From an uncultured Pelagibacteraceae bacterium (GTDB taxonomy: Bacteria; Pseudomonadota; Alphaproteobacteria; Pelagibacterales; Pelagibacteraceae), in assembly GCA_902597895.1 (NCBI GenBank), contig CACJZM010000009.1, positions 1 through 32,521 of the forward strand: a stretch of 32,521 nt of DNA. Direction: 5' to 3'. This document shows positions 14,860-21,547 of this stretch, piece by piece. The notes under the pieces are model-generated. The model did not search any database. It was given only the letters and a program-made list of their open reading frames with translations, and had not been told where the DNA came from. Positions within the stretch are counted from its first letter, which is position 1; each line of letters opens with the position of its first letter. Both the position numbers and the translations under genes were made by a program.

Positions 14860-16122
14860 ATGAGTAATAATAAAAATATTTTGTACTGTTCTTTTTGTGG
14901 GAAAAGCCAACATGAAGTTCGAAAATTAATTGCAGGTCCAACAGTTTTTATCTGTGATGAATGTGTTGAACTTTGTATGGATATCATAAAAGAAGAGAAT
15001 AAAGATACATTTGTAAAACATCAAGACGGCCTTCCATCTCCCAAAGAAATTTGTACAGTCTTAGATGATTACGTCATTGGTCAAAATCATGCAAAAAAAG
15101 TTTTATCTGTAGCAGTTCATAATCACTACAAGAGATTAAATTATGAAAACAAAACAAGTAAAAATGTTGAACTTGCTAAATCAAACATACTACTCTTAGG
15201 CCCAACTGGGTGTGGTAAAACATTATTAGCTCAAACTTTAGCTAGAATTTTAGATGTTCCATTTACTATGGCCGACGCAACAACTCTGACAGAAGCAGGT
15301 TACGTAGGTGAAGATGTAGAAAATATAATTCTAAAATTACTTCAGTCAGCAGATTACAATGTAGAAAAGGCGCAACGGGGAATAGTTTATATTGATGAGG
15401 TTGATAAAATAAGTAGGAAATCTGAAAATCCTTCTATAACTAGAGATGTTTCTGGAGAAGGTGTTCAGCAAGCGCTTTTAAAAATTATGGAGGGAACCGT
15501 TGCCAGTGTACCTCCACAAGGCGGTAGAAAGCATCCACAACAAGAATTTCTTCAAGTTGATACAACTAATATTCTTTTTATTTGTGGAGGAGCTTTCGCG
15601 GGATTAGACAAGATTATTTCTCAAAGAGATAAGGGCAGCTCTATTGGTTTTGGCGCAGAAGTAAAAACAGTAGCAGATAAAAAAGTTGGAGAATGGATGA
15701 AAGGTCTAGAGCCTGAAGACTTATTAAAATATGGTTTAATTCCAGAATTCATTGGAAGACTTCCTATAACTGCAACTTTAGAAGATTTGGATGAAAAATC
15801 TTTAATTAAAATATTGTTAGAGCCAAAAAATTCATTAATTAAACAATACCAAGAATTATTCAAATTAGAAGGTGTTAAGTTAACATTTAAAGATGCAGGC
15901 GTTAAAGAAATTGCAAAAAAAGCAATTAGAAAAAAGACAGGAGCAAGAGGGTTAAGATCGATTCTTGAAAATTTATTATTAAAAACAATGTTTGATCTTC
16001 CAGGACAAAACAATATTGAAGAAGTTATTATAGATTTAGGTGCGGCCAAAGGTGATACAGACCCACTAATAGTACATTCAAAAAACAATAAAAGTAAGAC
16101 AGAAAAAACTTCAGCAGCTTAA
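14860..16122 (+). CDS. clpX: ATP-dependent Clp protease ATP-binding subunit ClpX
   Basis: A 420-residue AAA+ unfoldase of normal size. The N-terminal zinc finger uses C10, C13, C32 and C35. Walker A GPTGCGKT is at 114-121, the pore loop GYVG at 147-150, Walker B IVYIDE at 175-180, and an RKH-type loop in [10 protein letters not shown]. The IGF-loop region that contacts ClpP is represented by [18 protein letters not shown] sensor-2 motif lies near the C-terminus. ClpX recognises tagged or N-terminal degrons and threads substrates into ClpP. It lies in the tig-clpP-clpX-lon run, 62 bases before lon. Confidence 0.97.
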   Translation: MSNNKNILYCSFCGKSQHEVRKLIAGPTVFICDECVELCMDIIKEENKDTFVKHQDGLPSPKEICTVLDDYVIGQNHAKKVLSVAVHNHYKRLNYENKTSKNVELAKSNILLLGPTGCGKTLLAQTLARILDVPFTMADATTLTEAGYVGEDVENIILKLLQSADYNVEKAQRGIVYIDEVDKISRKSENPSITRDVSGEGVQQALLKIMEGTVASVPPQGGRKHPQQEFLQVDTTNILFICGGAFAGLDKIISQRDKGSSIGFGAEVKTVADKKVGEWMKGLEPEDLLKYGLIPEFIGRLPITATLEDLDEKSLIKILLEPKNSLIKQYQELFKLEGVKLTFKDAGVKEIAKKAIRKKTGARGLRSILENLLLKTMFDLPGQNNIEEVIIDLGAAKGDTDPLIVHSKNNKSKTEKTSAA

Positions 16123-16184
16123 AAATAAGTTAATAAGCCATAATTATCTATTGCAATATATAATATAATCTCCATATTGTTAAT

Positions 16185-18572
16185 ATGGAAGTCAAACATT
16201 CATCACCACTTTTACCGTTAAGGGACATAGTAGTTTTTCCAAGCATGGTAATACCACTGTTTGTTGGAAGAGATAAGTCTATCAATGCATTAAATGAGGT
16301 TATGAAAGGTAACAAAAAAATTGTTTTGGTAACTCAAAAAAATTCTGAAGTAGATGATCCAAAAAAAACAGATGTATTTACAAATGGTTGTGAGAGTTCA
16401 ATATTGCAATTACTAAAATTACCAGATGGAACTGTAAAAGTTTTAGTTGAAGGTATTAAAAGAGTAAAAATTGTTGATTTCAAAGATGAGCAAGAATTTA
16501 TCAGCTGTTCATTTGAATTTAATAATGATGTTTTGTCCTCTCAAGACGACCTACTTGCATTAGGATTGACCGCAATAAGAAGATTAGAAAAGTTAACTTC
16601 TGTAAATAAGAAATTATCATCAGAAACTATAACAAATATTAAAAATTTAAAAGATGCCTCGAAAATTGCTGATAATATAGCTTCCCATTTAAATTGTACA
16701 ATTTCTGAGAAACAACAATTATTTGAAACTTTAGATGTTAAAAAAAGACTTAATAGCGTGATCAAAATAATGGAAAACGAGACAAGCATTATTGGTGTTG
16801 AAAAGAGAATACGAGGAAGAGTTAAAACTCAAATGGAAAAAACTCAAAGAGAATATTATTTAAATGAACAATTGAAGGCAATACAAAAAGAATTAGGTGA
16901 AATAGAGGATGGAAAAGACGAAACATCAAATCTAAATAAATCAATTTTAAAGGCAAAAATGCCTAAAGAAGTTCAAAAAAAATGTATGTCTGAACTAAAA
17001 AAATTAAAAAATATGAGCCCGATGTCAGCTGAAGCAACAGTTGTTAGAAACTATCTAGATTGGATGATAGATATACCTTGGTTTAAAAAAGACAAAGTCG
17101 ACATTGATTTAAATAAAGCTTTAAAACAATTGGATGAAGATCATTATGGATTAGAGAAAGTGAAAGAGAGAATAATTGAATTCTTAGCTGTACAGAAAAG
17201 AATGGATAAATTAAAAGGTCCAATATTGTGTCTGGTAGGGCCTCCAGGTGTTGGAAAAACTTCTTTAGGAAAATCTATAGCAAAAGCAACCAATAGACAA
17301 TTTGTTAGAATGTCATTAGGTGGTGTTAGAGATGAAGCAGAAATTCGTGGTCACAGAAGAACTTATATTGGTTCTTTGCCTGGAAAAATTATTCAAATGA
17401 TGAAAAAAGCAGGCACAAAAAATCCACTAATACTTCTAGATGAGATTGATAAAGTTGGTAACGACTATAGAGGAGACCCATCATCAGCATTACTTGAGGC
17501 TCTTGATCCAGAACAAAATACTACTTTTAATGATCATTATTTAGAAGTTGACTACGACCTTTCAGATGTAATGTTTGTTACAACAGCCAATACCCTAAAT
17601 ATTTTACAGCCTCTATTAGACAGAATGGAAGTAATAAGAATACCAGGTTATACGGAAGATGAAAAAATTAATATTGCAAACAAATATCTTTTACCTAAAC
17701 AAATAAAGGAAAATGGAGTTAAAGAAAATGAATTAGACCTTGAAGATGGAACTATAAAAGAAATTATTAGATCATACACTAGAGAGTCTGGTGTAAGAAA
17801 TCTCGAAAGAGAGATTTCAAAAGTCTCAAGAAAAGTAGTTAAAAAAGTAGTTAATGGAGAAAAAGAAAAGGTAAACGTCAATAAAAATAATTTACCAGAT
17901 TTTTTAGGTGTTAAAAAATTTAAATATGGAGAAGTAGAGTCCCAAGATAGAATAGGTATTGTTACAGGTTTAGCTTGGACAGAATTTGGAGGTGAAATTT
18001 TAAAAGTTGAGACTGTAAATATGCCAGGAAAAGGAAGGATGCAGATAACTGGAAAACTCGGAGATGTAATGCAAGAGTCAGTTAAGGCTGCAAAATCATT
18101 TGTAAGATCAAAAAGTCTAGATTATGGAATTATTCCTCCTGTTTTTGAAAAAAAAGATTTTCATATACATGTTCCAGAGGGCGCAACACCAAAAGATGGT
18201 CCTTCTGCAGGTATAGCTATGGTTACATCAATTGTTTCTTCAATCACAAAAAACCCAGTAGATAAAAATATTGCTATGACAGGTGAAGTTACAATAACAG
18301 GGCAAGTTTTACCTATAGGTGGATTGAAAGAAAAACTATTAGCTGCACACAGAGCAGGCATTAATCAAGTTATAATTCCTAAAGAGAATGAAAAAGATTT
18401 AATAGACATACCAAAAAAAGTTAGAGAGGATATAAAAATAACTCCAGTTGAATATGTAGATGAGGTATTAAAAATTGCACTTAAAAATGAACTAAAAAAA
18501 GTTGAGTGGACAGAAGTGGAAAATATTTCAAAATCAGAAAAAGATCAAAAATCTCAAGCAAGTATTCAGTAA
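16185..18572 (+). CDS. lon: ATP-dependent Lon protease
   Basis: A 795-residue LonA-type protease. The N-terminal substrate-binding domain begins LPLLPLRDIVVFPS-like (SSPLLPLRDIVVFPSMVIPLFVG, from residue 6). Walker A GPPGVGKTS is at 352-360, Walker B LILLDEID at 415-422, and the proteolytic dyad is Ser674 in PKDGPSAGIAM and Lys717 in GGLKEKLLAA. The start at 16185 agrees with the family N-terminus. Lon degrades misfolded and regulatory proteins. In many proteobacteria hupB (HU) follows lon; here no hupB is present and the next feature is a truncated tRNA-Val at the edge of an accessory segment. Confidence 0.97.
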   Translation: MEVKHSSPLLPLRDIVVFPSMVIPLFVGRDKSINALNEVMKGNKKIVLVTQKNSEVDDPKKTDVFTNGCESSILQLLKLPDGTVKVLVEGIKRVKIVDFKDEQEFISCSFEFNNDVLSSQDDLLALGLTAIRRLEKLTSVNKKLSSETITNIKNLKDASKIADNIASHLNCTISEKQQLFETLDVKKRLNSVIKIMENETSIIGVEKRIRGRVKTQMEKTQREYYLNEQLKAIQKELGEIEDGKDETSNLNKSILKAKMPKEVQKKCMSELKKLKNMSPMSAEATVVRNYLDWMIDIPWFKKDKVDIDLNKALKQLDEDHYGLEKVKERIIEFLAVQKRMDKLKGPILCLVGPPGVGKTSLGKSIAKATNRQFVRMSLGGVRDEAEIRGHRRTYIGSLPGKIIQMMKKAGTKNPLILLDEIDKVGNDYRGDPSSALLEALDPEQNTTFNDHYLEVDYDLSDVMFVTTANTLNILQPLLDRMEVIRIPGYTEDEKINIANKYLLPKQIKENGVKENELDLEDGTIKEIIRSYTRESGVRNLEREISKVSRKVVKKVVNGEKEKVNVNKNNLPDFLGVKKFKYGEVESQDRIGIVTGLAWTEFGGEILKVETVNMPGKGRMQITGKLGDVMQESVKAAKSFVRSKSLDYGIIPPVFEKKDFHIHVPEGATPKDGPSAGIAMVTSIVSSITKNPVDKNIAMTGEVTITGQVLPIGGLKEKLLAAHRAGINQVIIPKENEKDLIDIPKKVREDIKITPVEYVDEVLKIALKNELKKVEWTEVENISKSEKDQKSQASIQ

Positions 18573-18579
18573 AAAACAA

Positions 18580-18608
18580 TTTACATTAACATCACCTTGT
18601 TGTATTAG
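18580..18608 (+). promoter_or_regulatory. Original tRNA-Val promoter, now in front of a tRNA fragment
   Basis: TTTACA (18580-18585), 17-base spacer, TATTAG (18603-18608), predicted start at about 18615, 6 bases before the tRNA-Val fragment. The geometry mirrors the tRNA-Leu promoter. It presumably drove the ancestral tRNA-Val before the insertion. Confidence 0.5.
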
Positions 18609-18620
18609 TACCATGTTTTT

Positions 18621-18658
18621 GGGCGGTTAGCTCAGTTGGTAGAGCATCTCGTTTACAC
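18621..18658 (+). pseudogene. 5' half of tRNA-Val, left attachment-site copy
   Basis: These 38 bases are identical to the first 38 bases of the intact tRNA-Val at 20275-20312, from the tRNA 5' end to the last base of the anticodon loop (…CTCGTTTACAC). Identity also includes the three T's before it. Beyond 18658 the sequence is unrelated and there is no anticodon 3' stem, T-arm or CCA. This is best read as one of two attachment-site core copies flanking an insertion. Confidence 0.9.
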
Positions 18659-18718
18659 TGCGCATCTTATTTAAAATAAGTATTAAATTACATCATCAAT
18701 TTATTACATATTAAAAAT

Positions 18719-18740
18719 TGATCACATTCTGATCACACTT
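18719..18740. repeat. Left copy of paired TGATCACA motif
   Basis: Two TGATCACA octamers separated by TTC, about 60 bases inside the left tRNA-Val copy. A 22-base stretch matches the right copy at 20158-20179 at 20 positions, in the same orientation. The position near the element end suggests a recombinase or accessory-protein binding site. Confidence 0.75.
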
Positions 18741-18806
18741 CTTATAAATTTGATAGAATCTCGTTACATCATTGTGTCTAGCTTCAGGATTTGTTAATCT
18801 TGGGTT

Positions 18807-19133
18807 GTGAAAAAACTTTTAGGGATCGTGGTTCTGGGTTTGTTGTGGTGCAATGTTACAGTCGCATTATCACAATCTACCAAGAATAATATTATCAATA
18901 CAATTGAAAGTAATGCCATGGTATCAAAAGCAAAATTTGGTCATGATGAAGTTGGCGGTGACTCTAGTTACACGATTTTTTGGATATGGATGCCAGAAAT
19001 TTCTGGAAAAGACTATAATGCTATTGCAGATTACTTCTGTCCGGTTTTTAAAGTTAACGGGCTAGGTGGAATAACTGTATCAATAAAAAAAAATGGTACA
19101 TACAATACATTAGGAAGAGCTTATTGTAGATAA
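18807..19133 (+). CDS. Small exported protein of unknown function with a repeated SAR11-style signal peptide
   Basis: A 108-residue ORF with a GTG start. The first ~20 residues (MKKLLGIVVLGLLWCNVTVA) form a clear Sec signal peptide, with cleavage expected after VTVA. The Cys at residue 15 is preceded by Trp, a poor lipobox, so a lipoprotein is unlikely. The ~88-residue mature part has two cysteines (YFCPVF and YCR at the very end) that could form a disulfide, and an aromatic FWIWMPE segment. I do not recognise a family. It is the first cargo gene of the segment at tRNA-Val. The first 23 bases after the start's G recur at 19138-19160 as a broken copy. Confidence 0.7.
   Translation: MKKLLGIVVLGLLWCNVTVALSQSTKNNIINTIESNAMVSKAKFGHDEVGGDSSYTIFWIWMPEISGKDYNAIADYFCPVFKVNGLGGITVSIKKNGTYNTLGRAYCR
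18808..18830 (+). repeat. Signal-peptide start repeat, copy 1 (intact)
   Basis: A 23-base stretch beginning TGAAAAAACTTTTAGGG and ending ATCGTG, identical to 19138-19160. Here it encodes residues 1-8 (KKLLGIV) of the exported protein. With three differences the match extends to 33 bases. Confidence 0.85.
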
Positions 19134-19136
19134 ATC

Positions 19137-19166
19137 ATGAAAAAACTTTTAGGGATCGTGATTTAG
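19137..19166 (+). pseudogene. Broken signal-peptide start, copy 2
   Basis: ATG at 19137 opens MKKLLGIVI and hits TAG at 19164-19166. The DNA is a copy of the start of the 18807 gene, but the rest of the hydrophobic core and any mature protein are missing. It sits between the exported-protein stop and the next ORF's ATG at 19181, so it may be the relic of a second gene with the same leader. Confidence 0.65.
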
Positions 19167-19180
19167 GGTTAAGATTTATT

Positions 19181-19642
19181 ATGGGAATATTTGATATTTT
19201 TAAAAAAAAATCTAAACAAAAGAAAACTTCAGTTAAAAACTTATTTTTTAAATCTAATAAAGCTGCTTATGAGTATTCTCAAAAATATTTTTCACCAGCA
19301 ATTTTAGAAAATAAAGCTCTTGTTTTAGGTATTATTTATTTAATAGGACCAGACAAAAAAAGTGCATATGTTAGATGTACATTTGATATTAATAACAAAC
19401 AAACTGAAATTATGGTTGTTGCTTTCTTTGATGATTTTGATCATTCTATAAATGTAGGCGATTTTGTTTATGTAGGAATTAATGATGTTGGACAAGTTTT
19501 TAAATTTCAAGATTTAATGAGTTCAATTGAAAAAGGTGATTTAGAGGCTGTTAAAAATTTAGGAAAATCAACCATAGGAACTATTGTTCAAAAACTTACG
19601 CTGGAATTAGATTTGAAATCTGGACAATTTGTACCTTTTTAA
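19181..19642 (+). CDS. Unrecognised 153-residue protein
   Basis: The N-terminus MGIFDIFKKKSKQKK is amphipathic and strongly basic, typical of a membrane-associating leader seen on many unrelated small proteins. From about residue 24 (LFFKSNKAAYEYSQKYF) a compact soluble domain follows: a beta-rich section (ALVLGIIYLIG, AYVRCTFDI, TEIMVVAFFDDFDH) and a GDFVYVGI strand, then a helical C-terminus. The alternation suggests an OB-like or other small beta-barrel, but I cannot name a family. It has no signal peptide. It is cargo of the tRNA-Val-associated segment, 14 bases after the broken leader copy. Codon use and base composition do not differ visibly from neighbours, so the source is probably another SAR11 cell or phage. 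Confidence 0.65.
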   Translation: MGIFDIFKKKSKQKKTSVKNLFFKSNKAAYEYSQKYFSPAILENKALVLGIIYLIGPDKKSAYVRCTFDINNKQTEIMVVAFFDDFDHSINVGDFVYVGINDVGQVFKFQDLMSSIEKGDLEAVKNLGKSTIGTIVQKLTLELDLKSGQFVPF

Positions 19643-19694
19643 TAAGCAGTATATTTTCAAACATCTGCCACATTTAATGTTTATATTTATAATT

Positions 19695-19710
19695 GTTAAA
19701 GTTCTTTAAC
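19695..19710. promoter_or_regulatory. 16-base inverted repeat, candidate operator
   Basis: GTTAAAG-TT-CTTTAAC, perfect 7-base arms with a 2-base centre, 25 bases before the ATG of the 124-residue ORF. Its size and place fit a dimeric repressor site. In AT-rich DNA a chance palindrome is possible. Confidence 0.4.
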
Positions 19711-19735
19711 GTATAACTTCAGCAACACATAAACT

Positions 19736-20110
19736 ATGAAACAACTAGAATTAGATTTTAATTCAATAAATCTTTCTGATCATTATGAAGCTTATCGAGT
19801 TATCGATGAAGGGAAAAATCAAATTTGTAGTTGGTCTGATTCATTAAGTGATGATGGAAAAAAGATAAGTTATGATGAGTATACTTATAACACCACTCAA
19901 TGTATGGACTTCGAAAATTGGATTCATATTAATAAAAACGGTTTAGGCAAATCTGCATTTAAATGGTTTTATATGTACTTAAAAAACATCAATGGACGTA
20001 CAGACAGACTAGAGAAGCTTAAAAGAGTTTTAGAGGATATGAACATACCTTTTGAAGAAGGGGACTGGCAAACGATTGATAGAGATTGTGAAAGAAATAA
20101 GTTAAATTAA
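19736..20110 (+). CDS. Unrecognised 124-residue acidic protein
   Basis: A soluble protein with no signal peptide or membrane segment, starting MKQLELDFNSINLSDHYEAY. It is rich in Asp, Glu, aromatic residues and Asn. The first half carries many polar and acidic residues (SWSDSLSDDGKKISYDEY). The second half is helical with a charged stretch (RTDRLEKLKRVLEDMNIPFEEGDW), reminiscent of small phage-encoded or regulatory proteins. I do not recognise a family. It is the last cargo gene before the right TGATCACA pair and has its own candidate operator upstream. A role in controlling or maintaining the element is possible but only a guess from position. Confidence 0.65.
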   Translation: MKQLELDFNSINLSDHYEAYRVIDEGKNQICSWSDSLSDDGKKISYDEYTYNTTQCMDFENWIHINKNGLGKSAFKWFYMYLKNINGRTDRLEKLKRVLEDMNIPFEEGDWQTIDRDCERNKLN

Positions 20111-20157
20111 AAGTTTAAACGACTACTTGATTGATACACAATATATACACACCAATG

Positions 20158-20179
20158 TGATCACACTCTGATCACAGTT
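20158..20179. repeat. Right copy of paired TGATCACA motif
   Basis: Two TGATCACA octamers separated by CTC, 95 bases before the intact tRNA-Val. It is in direct orientation with the left copy (18719-18740), matching at 20 of 22 positions. Confidence 0.75.
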
Positions 20180-20226
20180 GAGTGTTAATAATTATTTTTT
20201 TAGCCATTTTTTTAGATTAATAGAAC

Positions 20227-20254
20227 TTGACCTTATCGATCTAAAAGATATAAA
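20227..20254 (+). promoter_or_regulatory. Promoter of the intact tRNA-Val, lying inside the inserted segment
   Basis: TTGACC (20227-20232), 16-base spacer, TATAAA (20249-20254). Predicted start is at about 20261, roughly 14 bases before the tRNA. It is closer to consensus than the original promoter at 18580-18608 and has a different sequence. Confidence 0.6.
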
Positions 20255-20274
20255 ACACATTGTTTTTTTGGTTT

Positions 20275-20350
20275 GGGCGGTTAGCTCAGTTGGTAGAGCA
20301 TCTCGTTTACACCGAGGGGGTCAAAGGTTCGAGTCCTTTACTGCCCACCA
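20275..20350 (+). tRNA. tRNA-Val (anticodon UAC)
   Basis: A complete 76-nt tRNA. The acceptor stem is GGGCGGT with ACTGCCC (one G-U pair), the anticodon stem CTCG/CGAG has loop TTTACAC giving UAC, the T-arm has GGTTCGAGTCC, and CCA is encoded at 20348-20350. Bases 20275-20312 duplicate the fragment at 18621-18658, so the 5' half may be element-derived and the 3' half native. Confidence 0.96.
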
Positions 20351-20357
20351 AAAATGG

Positions 20358-20434
20358 GGGGGTGTAGCTCAGTTGGTTAGAGCGATCGCCTGTCACGCGA
20401 TAGGTCGAGGGTTCGAGTCCCTTCACTCCCGCCA
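20358..20434 (+). tRNA. tRNA-Asp (anticodon GUC)
   Basis: A complete 77-nt tRNA. The acceptor stem is GGGGGTG with CACTCCC, anticodon loop CTGTCAC gives GUC, the T-arm has GGTTCGAGTCC, discriminator is G and CCA is at 20432-20434. It lies 7 bases after tRNA-Val and is probably cotranscribed with it. Confidence 0.96.
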
Positions 20435-20573
20435 CAAATGATAATAATTCTCAAAAACCTAAATTTATTAATATTGAAGCCTTAAAAAACGTGACTAAAT
20501 TACACTTCAAATTGATCTAAAATTACATATATCTTCAATAAATTTAGCATTAATTCTATTTAAATAGCTTTAA

Positions 20574-20579
20574 TATAAT
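20574..20579 (+). promoter_or_regulatory. Candidate -10 element of the nuo operon
   Basis: TATAAT lies 72 bases before the nuoA ATG in the 217-base gap after tRNA-Asp. No convincing -35 is visible. The gap otherwise holds only AT-rich sequence with no ORF or terminator hairpin that I can support. Confidence 0.3.
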
Positions 20580-20651
20580 ATAAAAACTAATATAGTATGA
20601 TTCATTTCAGAATTTTCTTATTCAATAATTTTATAAATTAACGGAACTATT

Positions 20652-21020
20652 ATGCTTGCTGATTTTTTAAAAGATTATTTACCAATTATTTTATTCTTAA
20701 TTATTGCCTTAGGATTAAGTTGCTTTTTTATAATATTGAATTATTTACTTTCACCCAAAAATCCAGACCCAGAAAAATTATCTGCCTACGAGTGTGGTTT
20801 TGAACCATTTAATGACTCAAGAATGGAATTTGATGTAAGATTTTATTTAGTAGCAATACTTTTTATTATATTTGATCTTGAAATTGCTTTTTTATTTCCT
20901 TGGGCTATATCACTTGGAAAAATTGGTATATTTGGCTTTGTTTCAATGATGATATTTTTATTTATTCTTACAGTAGGATTTATTTATGAATGGAAAAAAG
21001 GAGCTTTAGATTGGGAATAA
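20652..21020 (+). CDS. nuoA: NADH-quinone oxidoreductase subunit A
   Basis: A 122-residue membrane subunit with three hydrophobic segments (about 12-32, 66-86, 93-113). The conserved loop [40 protein letters not shown] is complete, including the Cys of the loop that shifts between active and deactive states in homologues. NuoA links the membrane arm to the quinone site of proton-pumping complex I. It is the first gene of the nuo operon, with its stop one base before the nuoB ATG. Confidence 0.96.
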   Translation: MLADFLKDYLPIILFLIIALGLSCFFIILNYLLSPKNPDPEKLSAYECGFEPFNDSRMEFDVRFYLVAILFIIFDLEIAFLFPWAISLGKIGIFGFVSMMIFLFILTVGFIYEWKKGALDWE

Positions 21021-21021
21021 G

Positions 21022-21543
21022 ATGACTTTTGATAATAGAGAAAAAGAAATACCTGATGAGTTTAAACAATTAGCTAAAGATTTTAGTGAAAATGGTTTTA
21101 TTACAACATCTTTTGATAATTTGGTTAATTGGGCAAGAACAGGATCTCTACATTGGATGACTTTTGGATTAGCTTGTTGTGCGGTTGAAATGATGCAGAC
21201 ATCAATGCCAAGATATGATCTTGAAAGATTTGGTGCAGCACCAAGAGGATCACCAAGACAATCTGATGTAATGATAGTAGCTGGAACTTTAACAAATAAA
21301 ATGGCTCCAGCTTTAAGAAAGGTTTACGATCAAATGCCAGAACCAAGATATGTAATTTCAATGGGTAGTTGTGCTAACGGAGGTGGTTATTATCATTACT
21401 CTTATTCTGTAGTTAGAGGATGTGATAGAATAGTACCTGTAGATGTTTATGTTCCTGGGTGTCCTCCATCAGCGGAAGCTCTTTTATATGGAATAATGCA
21501 GCTGCAAAAAAAAATTAGAAAGCATGGATCTTTAACAAGATAA
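21022..21543 (+). CDS. nuoB: NADH-quinone oxidoreductase subunit B
   Basis: A 173-residue subunit carrying the terminal [4Fe-4S] cluster N2. Its ligands are visible: the adjacent cysteines in LACCAVEMM, the Cys in [20 protein letters not shown] and the Cys in [11 protein letters not shown]. Cluster N2 hands electrons to quinone at the NuoB/NuoD interface. Length and motifs are standard. It follows nuoA by 1 base and precedes nuoC by 4. Confidence 0.97.
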   Translation: MTFDNREKEIPDEFKQLAKDFSENGFITTSFDNLVNWARTGSLHWMTFGLACCAVEMMQTSMPRYDLERFGAAPRGSPRQSDVMIVAGTLTNKMAPALRKVYDQMPEPRYVISMGSCANGGGYYHYSYSVVRGCDRIVPVDVYVPGCPPSAEALLYGIMQLQKKIRKHGSLTR

Positions 21544-21547
21544 ATAT

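Larger units (their letters stand above)
18659..20312. mobile_element. Small integrated element or remnant at tRNA-Val
   Basis: About 1.65 kb lies between two identical 5' tRNA-Val copies, between lon and the tRNA-Val/tRNA-Asp pair. The cargo is three short plus-strand ORFs of unknown family. Paired TGATCACA motifs lie near both ends, and a promoter at the right end feeds the intact tRNA. No integrase, transposase or phage structural gene is present, so it is either a remnant or an element mobilised in trans. The direct repeat and its exact end at the anticodon loop are seen directly; integration by a tyrosine recombinase is inferred from known tRNA-targeting elements, including pelagiphages. 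Confidence 0.7.

Noticed and set aside
15621-16088. 155-codon minus-strand frame within clpX
   Set aside because: It is a shadow of a strongly conserved gene on the other strand, with no start context or family resemblance.
16123-16184. Overlapping TATAAT motifs before lon
   Set aside because: Two TATAAT matches occur in an ATATAATATAAT run but neither has a usable -35; this is expected by chance in such AT-rich DNA.
18659-20274. CRISPR array or toxin-antitoxin pair in the accessory segment
   Set aside because: There is no regularly spaced repeat series, and the ORFs are not an overlapping pair with toxin-antitoxin features that I can recognise.
20178-20441. An 87-codon open frame spanning both tRNA genes
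   Set aside because: It is a read-through of tRNA-Val and tRNA-Asp; its protein contains the typical tRNA translation artefact (AVSSVGRASRLHRG, GVAQLVRA).
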